This document shows, piece by piece, positions 55,101-64,000 of a DNA stretch of 64,000 nt. Position 1 is the stretch's first letter. Each line of letters starts with the position of its first letter. The notes under the pieces were generated by a model that did no database searches, had not been told where the DNA came from, and saw nothing but the letters and a program-made list of their open reading frames with translations. Source of the DNA: Asterochloris sp. CNOR1 (lineage: Eukaryota; Chlorophyta; Trebouxiophyceae; Trebouxiales; Trebouxiaceae); the NCBI GenBank assembly GCA_963969365.1, contig OZ017750.1:1798001-1862000 (forward strand), read 5' to 3'. Position numbers and translations under genes: made by a program.

Positions 55101-58100
55101 GCAAGGGCAGGGGCAGCCTTTGGAGACACGTGCTTGACAGTGCCTGTGGCAACAGGCAGGATAGTTGGGGCTGCAGCGCTCTGCCAGCTCCACCCTGGCC
55201 TCCCTTATGATCAAGAGGGCGCCTGCATGAGCAGGTCGGCATCGTGCAGGGTCAGGCTGGAGGTGGTGGCCGCAGGGCGCTGCTTGTGTAAAGGAGATAG
55301 GCTGATGGCGCAAAAGAACAATTTGTCTGAAGGGCAGGCACGAAGAATGGCTGCAGTGCGTGCCACAAGCTAGGCCTGGCCCAGGGCTCCTTCGAGATGT
55401 GCATGCTGGTGTCTGCAAAGGACAGCAGAAGGGAGAGAGCTGCAATAGGGTCCAGCACCACCACATACAGGGCTCAGCACAGTCGAGTCACTCTGCTGTG
55501 CTGATGCAATGGGCTCCTGCATCTTGATGGCCAGGCCCAAGGGAGACGGCTGCAGCAAATGTAATTGGCGATGGGAGCAGAGACAGCTTGGTTCAGCAGA
55601 TAATTGGCGGCACCAGAGGATACTCCTTGCCTTCAGTGCCCAGGCCAGTCTTCAAAAGCTTGCCAATTGGATGAGTCTGACAGACAGCCTGTGCAATGCA
55701 GGTGGCGCATAGCAGCAGGCCTGTGCCAAGGCAAAAGCAGATCTCAGCAGGCATCACCTGGTGGTTTGTCTGGGCTCAGCTTGCCATGGGTGCACAGTGG
55801 CGCCTCATTCTTGATGGGCTTCAGCTCAGGATCTGAGTCCACCCATTGCTGCAGCCACTCCGCCGACACCAGCCTGCTGTCGTCATGCACGCTCCGCACT
55901 GGCGCCTGGGCCACAATCAGCCGCACAGCACTGCGATGCTGATCCACATCCATCTGGACGCTTTCCTGCATGGCCTGCAGCACAATTCACGTCACTCTGA
56001 GAAAGTCGTGCAATTTGAGAGCAAGGTGGTGGTCCACAGCCATCTCAAAGTATCCTGCTGTAGCCTGCAGCAAGCCAGCAGATTATTGAGAGCCTGGTGC
56101 AGACAGCTTCATCTGAAAGCTGCCCCGCATGGCAATACGCACCCCGGCAGGTGCTGGCACACAAAGATGGCCTGCAGCATGCTGCCACACTGCTGAGGGT
56201 ACCATGCATGGCCTGCAGCGCCATGCAGAGCCGCATGTAGAGGACTCAATGAATGCATCACTGCAGCAAGACATGCATCGCATTGATCTCATCTGGGTGA
56301 CAGTCTGTTGCAAGGCACTAATGTGGGCAGCATCAATATTGAATGGCATACAGCTGAGATGCTTGTCTGCAGCCCTCGCATTGCCACGCTATGCGCAAGG
56401 CAACTAGGTGCGTGGCTACGCAGCTGGGACGCATACCTGCAGCCTCAGCAGCGCACCACGCAGCCAGTGGCAACACTCTGGCTGTGGCAGTCTTTCAGCA
56501 TCTCACCTGATGCGAGGTGCATGCGGCTTCAAAGTCTTTGTGCTCCTGCGTGAGTACCTGCTGCAGCCTGCACCAGGGACACTGAAGCACTACGTTAATC
56601 ACATCAAACAGCAGAGAATGAGTGACTGGGAGGCAGCAGCACGAGATGGATGCACCAGGCGCACTCAAACTCAGGTGTTCACAGACAACACTGAGGCAAA
56701 GTGCAGGCACAGGGCCCAAGCAGATTCAGTACCAATGCAAAGCAAAAAGCACTCCCCGTGCATTGACTTACGATTCAGGCAGCTCAAGCGATGCTGGGCA
56801 TGCTGCAGTTGGTGGCTGCCAGCCCCTCTGTTTATACAGCAGCATGTAGGCATTGCATGATGTGATGACGCCCTCGTTCTCCTGAGCTGTGGCAGGGAGG
56901 CCTGTGATGCCTGCAGGTGACCCACTTGTTTCAGGGTCACTTGGTTGCTGAGTGCTTGCTCAAGACGATGCTGTGCTGCCTGCAAGGCGCTCACCTTTCA
57001 ACAGGCCAGCCTCAGCACATCAAGAGCCATCAAGGGTCGCCCAGGCACACATTCTGCCCACTGCTGACCCTCAGATGTGACGGCTATCTGGCACGTGAAC
57101 AATAGGGAGCTTGCCTCCCATAGACGCCTGGCAGCATGCCCAGAACTGCATGTGAACCCGGGTGCTGCATTCCACCGCATCCACTTGCGCATATTGGTCT
57201 CCTGGCCGCAGCTGATGTTCTATGAAAAAGAGGGTGTTGCTTGCTCAAGGCAAGGCCAGCATGCATTCCTGTCCTTCTCTTGCTCAAGGCCCTGCAGCCC
57301 TTGCTGAGCACAGGTTCAGCAGGCAGTGCGGATCTGTCCAATCTCCTGCTCAGGATTGGCAGTTCAGAAGAGTTGCCCCACATCCTGCCAGCACACCTGC
57401 ATCTCTTACAGGTGGCTGCGCATCGCCAGGGAACTCATAGGGATCGTCTGTGCAGTCCACCACGTCCCCGCTGTCACCAGCGGACTTGAACTTGGCTTTC
57501 CGCTTCTTGACCCTGCCAGCGCCGCCTGCACAGGATGAGAATGTCACAGCTGATTGATAGTTTCTGCCTGACCTCAGTGTTGCTTGCCTGTGCAACTTTC
57601 AGGAAAGGGGCAGGGGTCGAGCAGGTGGCGATAGGCACAGTGGCAGGAGCCTGCTTGTGCAGTTCCATTGCTCAGCCAAAGCTGATTCAAACCGCTGCAG
57701 ACCCGCAGAACTGCCAGGCACCCTCAGTGCCTTTCTTTGCAGGCCCGCCGGCGCCATGCATAGCCGCTTACCTGCAACACTTTTCTTTGAGGCAGACACA
57801 GCTGCCGGGGCCACCCCTCCGTGGTCCCCCTTGTCTCCAATGGGACCCTGGGGCATCTCTGTGACCGTCTCATCGTCAAAGCGCCACCACTTTCCAGATG
57901 CCTCATCCCGAACATGCGCCACTGCAGCAGGCAATCAGTTGAACCACGTCAGGCTCATGGTGGCAGGTTCACAGGCACCATCATCTGACAAAAGGCTGCA
58001 TGCGGTCACTGTCCAGGCCATGGCGGAGAGCCCAGAGGGGGGAGACCTCATTTGCTACGTACATCAGGCAGCCTCTGAAGTGTGGCCCTGAAGACTCGGG

Positions 58101-60582
58101 GGATATGGGCACAAACATCTGTTGGCAGACAAGTGGAGCTGCAGGCAGCTGGATGAACTCCTGCGGCCTAAGAGCTGTTATTTAGACAAAGCACAATTCA
58201 TGAGCTGCTGGAAAACGCACCATAGTGGCCCTGGCTGGCGCTGCCGCCCTTGTGCACCAGGATGCCGGCCAGCTCGTATGTCAAGCAGCCCGGGGGCGCT
58301 GTTGCCTCTGGCTGCAGGAAGGGGGACATGTCCACCTCCAAGGGGAAGGCAAACTTGTCTGAAACCTTCACTTTCGCCATTTTCTGCAGCAGTCAAGTGT
58401 ACTGTTTTGAGGGACACAGTAGAGGCACAAGGCTGTCATTACATGGCAGCAGTCAGAGGCAGATTTTGGCAAACTGAGTGATGGATGCTGCGTCACGCAG
58501 GGCACTTTGATAGCTTGGAAGAGTTCAGCACCTGTGAGAAGAGCACCCCGTCACCAGCAGCAACAGATGACTGTGTGGCCTGGGGTTCATTGGCTTGTCC
58601 ATGGAAATCGTTAGCAGCAGCGGTGCTGCCATCTCATGCTGGAAGAGCAGCTGAGACAGCAGCAGCATGAGCTCGTGATGCCCACCTTCATGTCGAAGAC
58701 AAAGCGCTTCAACGAGAAGCAGAGGTAGGGTGGCAGCTCGTGCAGGCACAGCTGGCGCGTGGCATCGAACTTGATGCCGCAGAACTCGCAATAGTACTGA
58801 TTGTCCCCCGTCAGCTGCTCTGCATCCAGCATGTCTGCCTGCAAAGCAACAATGGCTTGAATGCAGGTAGCCTCAGAGTTGCTTTTGCCAAACCAGGCAA
58901 GCTGCTCAGCAGAGGGCTTGTCTCCCTGTGTGGTATCAAGGACAGCCCCTTCTCAGCCAATCTGTGTGCAAAGGCAGCTGGACCAGGCTGGCAAAGCCAG
59001 GCAAAGCAAGAAAGCAAATGCGTCACAGGCACTGCGCTTGGCAAGGGGCTGTGTCTTGCAGGACGGCTCAGGCCCGTCCAGAAGCTCGGGCCTGGTGAGA
59101 CATTCTGTGCAGCAGCCTGGTTGTGGTTTGCAGACAGCCTGAACTCCCCTTCGTATCCCCACAGGCTCACCAAGCTGGACTGCAGTCCATGCGCTCCCTT
59201 CACCATTAGGTCCAGCTCATAGAAGTGCGTGACATTGTTGGAGCTGGCAGAGGGCCTCCCACACCTCTGCAGGCGGCGTCAATGTGTGGCACTGCCAGAG
59301 CCAGCAGCAAGTCTCGCAACATTGTGCAGGCAGCAGTCGAAGTAGGCAGCTCGGCAGCACTGTCAGGCGCCGGCATGGTGCAGTGCTCCAAGGGGCAAGG
59401 GGAGGCTGCTGCGCACCATGCAGGTCGTCTTGAAGGCCTGGCTCCCCCTGAACAGATCCTGCACCAACGTCCTCACATCCTGCAGCTTCACAACTGCTGT
59501 CAAGCCCTAGCTGTCCATGTTGCTGTGCGACGTATGACTCAGCGCAATGCTGAAAAGGGGTCAAAGTGATGTGCTGCCAGGCGCGGCTGGGGTGGCGCAA
59601 AGGGCATGACTTGCAGGGAGGCAGACCTGCTGTGATGAACGTGCCAACTGGGCCTCCAGGAGGCTGAGCAGCAGCTTAAAGAACTCCTGACCATCCTGCA
59701 CAAAGAGATCAGATCTTGTGACGGGTGCAAAGTAACATCATAGGGGGCACTTTGTGATTTGCAGTGGTCGAAGTGGGTGCCAGCATGTCCACTTTGCATA
59801 GTCTCAAATGGCATTAGTGCATGCGCACACCACTGAAGTCGCACCTGTTGAATAGTATGGTCCAATTGCAAGGCCTTTGCAAAGGCTGTGGGGTCAGTGC
59901 TGAACTTGGGGCCTGCCTGCATTTGCGCAAAGAGCTGCCTGCAGCACAGGGCAAGTCACTTTGAAACTGGCTGAGAAGAGCTGAGGCCAGCACGTCCTCG
60001 ACTGTGGGCACATGAGAGGGCAACACAATACCAGCTGCGCTCACCTCAAGTGCCCAACAATTGCTGTGTCAGCAAGTGGGGACTCTATTTGGTAGATGCC
60101 AGCCCGAAAAGCAGGCGTCATGAACAGACACTGCAGCGCACTGTTCACGTAGCAGGTGTTTCCCAAGTTGTTCAGGCCATGCGGCTTATCTGGATCCTGC
60201 AGGACAGCAGCAGGCTTGAGCCAAAGTGATCCTTCAGGCATTTATCATGTTGAGACACGCATACAGGCAATGCTTGCTGCCTTACCTGATGCCTCATGGC
60301 AGCAGGGTCTGCTCCCAGGTCTGCCAGCCTCTTGGGCTGCTTCTGCCAGAGACCCTTTTTCCTGTACCCTCCCTCAGCAGGCACAAGGCCGCAGAGGCAG
60401 TTTGGATTGTCCTTGCGACCCTTGCAGCCATCCTCGCAGGGTGCCTGCTGCGCCTGCAGCACCTGCAAAATGTCTGCCAATACCAGGTCCTCCCCACAAA
60501 CCAGCTTTTCTCTTAGGCGAGCTGCATCTTGCAGATCCAGCATGGACCCCTTGCTGTGCTTTGGTCTGCCACCCCTTGCCAT
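49161..60582 (-). CDS. UBP26: Ubiquitin carboxyl-terminal hydrolase, USP48/UBP26 type
   Basis: Cysteine protease that removes ubiquitin; Arabidopsis UBP26 acts on histone H2B. Exons in order: 60582-60286, 60196-60045, 59938-59845, 59695-59627, 59479-59417, 59266-59171, 58838-58686, 58383-58221, 57921-57772, 57525-57410, 56886-56772, 56567-56507, 55974-55758, 55098-54858, 54394-54083, 53782-53679, 53064-52967, 52726-52610, 51893-51736, 51329-51210, 50945-50828, 50082-49914, 49746-49534, 49366-49161. They give about 1,200 residues (UBP26 about 1,070). Order: N-terminal Cys-rich region ([18 protein letters not shown]), catalytic domain, DUSP-type domains, C-terminal ubiquitin-like domain, and the conserved ERGFQGTAL near the end. 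The 57410/56886 junction does not close in phase, so one small exon is missing. The ATG at 60580-60582 is chosen because homologues begin just before the Cys-rich region. Confidence 0.93.
49534..49746 (-). other. C-terminal ubiquitin-like domain of USP48/UBP26
   Basis: A basic segment ([11 protein letters not shown]) leads into [18 protein letters not shown] and [20 protein letters not shown], a ubiquitin-like fold in the position seen in UBP26. The next exon continues [20 protein letters not shown]. Confidence 0.82.
50050..50280 (-). repeat. Copy of the acceptor/start of a USP48/UBP26 exon
   Basis: Plus-strand 50050-50160 and 50163-50280 are about 85% alike by eye (tggcgtgctctccagaaacc versus tggcatgctcttcagaagcc; then gggaggcggtggctgctccc versus gggaggcagtggcttctccc). 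The first holds the real acceptor of exon 50082-49914. The period is about 115-120 bp. Confidence 0.85.
51864..52090 (-). repeat. Copies of the acceptor/start of the WRAWIKEG exon
   Basis: The plus-strand real junction near 51868-51905 (ctccttgatccaggcacgcc, acac|ctgcagg) recurs near 51980-52020 (ctccttgatcatgacatgcc, acat|ctgcagg). More weakly it recurs near 52060-52085 (gtcacac|ctgcaga). Confidence 0.75.
55030..55420 (-). repeat. Three copies of the acceptor/start of a USP48/UBP26 exon
   Basis: The real exon start (minus strand [13 protein letters not shown], 55030-55105) has an intronic copy at about 55170-55235 reading [13 protein letters not shown] and an upstream copy at about 55365-55420 that keeps cctttgcag|acaccag. 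Coding resemblance survives in the first copy. Confidence 0.78.
57772..60196 (-). other. USP catalytic domain
   Basis: Catalytic Cys in [19 protein letters not shown] (60045-60196). [11 protein letters not shown] spans two exons. The Zn-binding CxxC pairs appear as CMRCG (across exons) and YYCEFCG. The His box [20 protein letters not shown] is made by joining 58221-58383 to 57772-57921, with the usual WWRFDDE following. All catalytic and Zn-binding positions are intact, so the enzyme should be active. Confidence 0.93.
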
Positions 60583-61009
60583 TGTCCCTGGCTGCTTGCC
60601 TGGCTGCCAGCAGGCCCAATGAGCGGGGAGTATTCCCCGTGCAGGAGAGAGGTCTATGGATGCAAGTGCTTCTTGGCAGGATCCTGAACGCTTAGCACTC
60701 AGCAGAGAGCGGCTCCAGGCCGCTTAGCACTCGACCACGAGCTGTGATGTATAGTTCAATCGCAGCATAAAACTCACATGAATGGCAGCAATAATTACAG
60801 TGTCAAGCTCCACATTTCTTTCTTGAGCTTGAGACTGCCTGTGTTCGATAAGAACAGCTCTGTCTGCAAACAGATGAAATGTTGAGCACAGCCTGCCTCA
60901 AGAGCATGGACTTGAGAGCTCCAAGGTATAACCAACACTTGGTACAAAGCTCTGGGCTGCAAGTCATCCACTGTACTGGGTTCATTTTATGATCAGGATG
61001 CTGATTTCT
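60583..61009. promoter_or_regulatory. Region between the USP48/UBP26 start and the AsnRS stop
   Basis: About 427 bp holding the USP48/UBP26 promoter and the AsnRS 3' flank, both transcribed leftward. A perfect 12-bp direct repeat, cgcttagcactc, occurs at 60689-60700 and 60721-60732, about 110-150 bp upstream of the ATG. The left part is AT-richer. No exon is seen. Confidence 0.55.
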
Positions 61010-63929
61010 TCAGAACTCTGCATGGCCTGGCCATCTGGGAAAGGGGATGACTTCACGAATGTTTTCCAGGCCTGTTGAAAAGAGGACCAGGCGCTCAAAG
61101 CCCAGGCCAAAACCAGCGTGGGGCACACTGCCGTACTCTCTGATGTCCAGGTAACCTTGGTAAGATTCCAGAGGCATGCCTAGCTCCTGGATGCGCCGTT
61201 GAAGGTGCTGCACAGGTGCACAGGGCAGTCAGCAGACAGGGCCTGCATGAAGCTTTCAAGCATGCCACAACACAACAAGACTGCTGGGAAAATGGCCAAC
61301 AGGCTGCATTCTGAAGCTTCCATCTGTGGCAAAAGCCTGTCACCCCAGCACTAAAGTTCCCCAGCTAACCTCCAGCCTCTCCTCTCTCTGCGATCCACCA
61401 ATGAGCTCCCCAACACCAGGGACCAGCACATCCATGGCTGCAACAGTCTTGCCATCATCGTTCTCACGCATGTAGAATGCCTGCAAGCATGCACCTGCTG
61501 TCGATACTCCACTCAAGCAAAGAGGAAGGCATGCAGAAGGAGACCTGCCTTTGTGGACCACGATGAGGAACACCAGCACAGGCAGGCCAGATCCGGGGAA
61601 CAGCAGAACATGGGGTGCGGTGCCTGCTGGCCTGTCTGATGCCCCCAACAGGTCAGATGGCAGCTGGTTCAACTGCACGCTGCCTCTGTGTGCTGTCAGG
61701 CTGCTGACCTTGATGGCCTTGGGGTAGTTGTAGACAATCACAGGCCCGCCAAACACCTTCTCTGAGAGGTAACGCTCATGCTCACTGGACATGTCGATGC
61801 CCCAGGTCACCTGCAGGGCAGCAGGCCGGGCTGAACGAATTGCAAAGCATGCAAGCTATGTATGGCCCGCAGTGCCAGCAGCAGGTTGCCTGTCCTGACT
61901 GACCAAACAAAGTCTGACGACTAAGGCATCAAAGACGCCCAATGAGTTCCAGCTCAGCCAGCCAATGTGTGGTGAGGACACACCCTTCGGCTCACTCCAC
62001 CTCAAGCTCACCTCCACATCGGTGTTGGGAAACAGCTTTTCGCCCTTCCTGGAGGGCCTGAAGTCCTGCAGCGCCTTCTGCAGGATCTCAATGGCCTCAG
62101 TGTAGCTGACTCGCCGGAAGCCCGACTCTGCGACGAGCTGCAGCCTCTGCTTCACATCTTTGTCGCTGTGGCCGTCCACGGTCAGGCTGGCAAAGAAATC
62201 CAAGTCCTTTCTGCAGCCAGGGTCACCAATGGCAGTGATCAGTGCACAGCATGCAGGTTTGGCCAACGGGGCCAGGTCTCTGGTGGCATCCTTGACATTA
62301 CTCAAAAATGGCAAACAGGGCCAGATCTTCAGTGACATCCTTCATAAAACAAGAAGTGGTCAACACTGCTGTCCAGCCCAGGGAGTTAATTTGCCCTGAG
62401 CAGGAGAGGATGGCAGTGGGGCAGGCGTGCGAGGGGCTGTGACCCCGCAGTGCTATGCTGCTTCCTGGCAGGCTTGGGGTACAGTAGCAGCTCTGCATGC
62501 AGCTACAGTCCGGGCAACACGGCATATTCAAGGGCTCACTGGTGGTGGTCAAGAAGGTGTTGGCAGCAGAAGCGGACATAGTCCTCTGCGCAATTCATGT
62601 CATCCTCCAGTGTACAAAAGGCCATCTCTGGCTCAATCATCCAGAACTCAGCCAGGTGGCGGCTCGTGTGGCTGTCTGCAGGCACAGCGGCTGGGGTGAG
62701 CTGGCACCAAGTATTGCAGAGCAACTGCCAGCTGTGCATGACATGATTTGAGTGCTGCTTCCACGACAATGGGCGCAGGCAAACCTCATGTGTATGCCGT
62801 GCTTGCTGGCCTTGCGCTGCACGCAGCAGGAAGGACACGTATTTGCACATCAGCTTTTGCTCTGCGTCTTGAGATGATGCATGCCATGCCCTATCAGATC
62901 CGAGTGCTCAAGGGGCACTGCTCAAGAGGCACACTGACGCCCACCTTCTGCCCTGAAGGTTGGCCCAAATGTGTAGACGTTGGAAAGGGCTGTGGCAAAA
63001 AATTCACCCTGCATCTGCCCAGAGACAGTGAGGTATGCCGGCCTCCCAAAGAAGTCCCTGCCGTAGTCCACAGCGCCCTGCACCGTCCTGTAAAGGCCAC
63101 CAGAATGCCGCCCACTGCAGAGCACTTTGCTTGGATCAGTGTGTGTGCGCCCGTCAAAGCACCAGGCCTTGCTGTACACAACTCCCCGCGGCACACAGGC
63201 TTGAAGCTTGCAAGTGGTCCTGATGCCCGCAAATGGTTGGCCTCCAGATCAACAGCTAGCAGGGATTGTGGTGCAGAGCGGCAGGGCTTGCACCTGGCCT
63301 CCACTTTTTCGAGCTCCTCCTGCATTTTCAGCAGGCGGCCACCCTCCTTCTTGAGGGCCTTCTCGGCTTTGGCATCAGACGCCTGCAGCAGCAATCAATA
63401 ATGTTGCGCACAAGGTGGGCTGCGCATGGTGGCTGCTGGCCATTACAAGGCATGACAGAGAGGCAGCGTCCAGGTGAACAACAGCAAGACAGGGTGCTGT
63501 GACACAAGCACAGGAGGCCTAGCATTGCACCTTTTCAGCCTCCAGCTTCCGCACTTTCTCATGCTGCAATTGAATATTCTTCTGAAGCTCCTGCAGCTTT
63601 GCTGGGTCCGCTGGCCTGGACTGCTCAACCTCAGGGATCTGACCCAACAGTGTTGTGACCTGCAGCAGGCAGCAGCCTAGCACCTATGTGCGTTTATTTG
63701 CCCTTCAGCGACATGAGCATGCCCGGGGGTACATCAGTGGCACATGCAGCATAGACAGACGGCAGGCCTGCAGAAGCAGGCCAAAGCATTCCCCAACCCG
63801 CCTGAAATAGCTCGCCAGCGCCCTCTGCGTCGCTGGTTGTGATGAGTGGGGTGTGGACGTAGACAAAGCCTCGCGACTGGAAAAAGGTGTGGGTAGCATG
63901 TGCAAGGGCATTGCGTATCCGCGACACAG
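61010..63929 (-). CDS. Asparaginyl-tRNA synthetase, N-terminus beyond window
   Basis: Class II synthetase that charges tRNA-Asn. Visible exons: 63929-63802, 63659-63531, 63382-63294, 63087-62945, 62675-62540, 62210-62012, 61810-61709, 61480-61370, 61207-61010; the region right of 63929 is intron and the anticodon-binding domain lies outside. About 411 residues are seen. Motif 1 region is [20 protein letters not shown] with EGAGELFQ. The core includes [29 protein letters not shown] (motif 2), [69 protein letters not shown] and motif 3 [12 protein letters not shown]. The end WPGHAEF stop is unusual; P(R)xPG(N/S)xxF is common. The intron after 63802 appears to start with GC. It could be the cytosolic or the organellar isoform; the missing N-terminus would decide. 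Confidence 0.95.
63294..63659 (-). other. WHEP-like insertion in AsnRS
   Basis: Two exons insert about 70 residues between motif 1 and the DFFGRPA block. The segment [20 protein letters not shown] then [20 protein letters not shown] fits the helix-turn-helix WHEP pattern (QgexVRxLKxxKA ... LLxLKxxL). Some plant AsnRS (SYNC2 type) carry a WHEP insert at about this place. Confidence 0.6.
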
Positions 63930-64000
63930 CTGCGCAGCATGGGTCAGACTCTCAGAACGACTAAGATATGTACAGGATGATGCAGCAGGGCGGGACAGGT

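Larger units (their letters stand above)
51210..55974 (-). other. DUSP-type repeats of USP48/UBP26
   Basis: Exons encode [15 protein letters not shown] with [25 protein letters not shown] with [13 protein letters not shown] with [11 protein letters not shown] and [17 protein letters not shown], and WRAWIKEG with [10 protein letters not shown]. These W, CxHG and CxxC landmarks recur in the DUSP region of USP48 and UBP26, a likely substrate- or partner-binding part. Confidence 0.82.

Overview
This window is eukaryotic nuclear DNA, most likely from a green alga of the Trebouxiophyceae type. The genes are densely packed, GC-rich and cut into many short exons. Introns are roughly 80-500 nt and nearly all end in tgcag. 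A TGTAA element of the kind chlorophytes use for polyadenylation lies just after one stop codon. The recognisable proteins are plant/algal in type: a UBP26/USP48 deubiquitinase with a C-terminal ubiquitin-like domain, a plant-like NOT3, a strawberry-notch/FGT1 helicase-like protein, and an AsnRS with a WHEP-like insert. The lineage is an inference; no rRNA, tRNA or organelle marker is present.

Layout: (1) 60-5833 +, 3' part of a Q/A-rich protein I do not recognise. (2) 6098-17745 +, strawberry notch (SBNO/FGT1) homologue, 30 exons, with an unusual tail holding a PIP-like motif, repeated acidic exons and a UBA domain. (3) 17828-18355 -, small LYR-motif mitochondrial protein. (4) 18947-28677 +, very large Q-rich eIF4E-binding protein (4E-T/CBE1-like), 17 exons. 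(5) 29289-37390 -, CCR4-NOT subunit NOT3. (6) 38340-49080 +, giant Sfi1-type centrin-binding repeat protein with a beta-trefoil-like N-terminus. (7) 49161-60582 -, USP48/UBP26 deubiquitinase. (8) 61010->64000 -, asparaginyl-tRNA synthetase, cut by the window edge.

Gene models were built by hand from reading frame, splice-site phase and family alignment from memory. Phases close across nearly every intron. Two junctions stay unresolved: USP48 57409/56887 and Sfi1 46340/46732. Several genes concern mRNA fate (4E-T-like, NOT3) or ubiquitin (USP48, UBA on SBNO), but they are separately promoted nuclear genes and nothing here shows an operon or a defence-type system.

The most striking feature is not a gene. 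Many introns hold degenerate tandem copies of the adjacent exon-intron junction (exon end plus donor, or acceptor plus exon start), with periods of about 50-140 bp. I count at least 13 such intron sites in five of the eight genes. A second oddity is the number of apparent GC-AG introns (8 of roughly 130).
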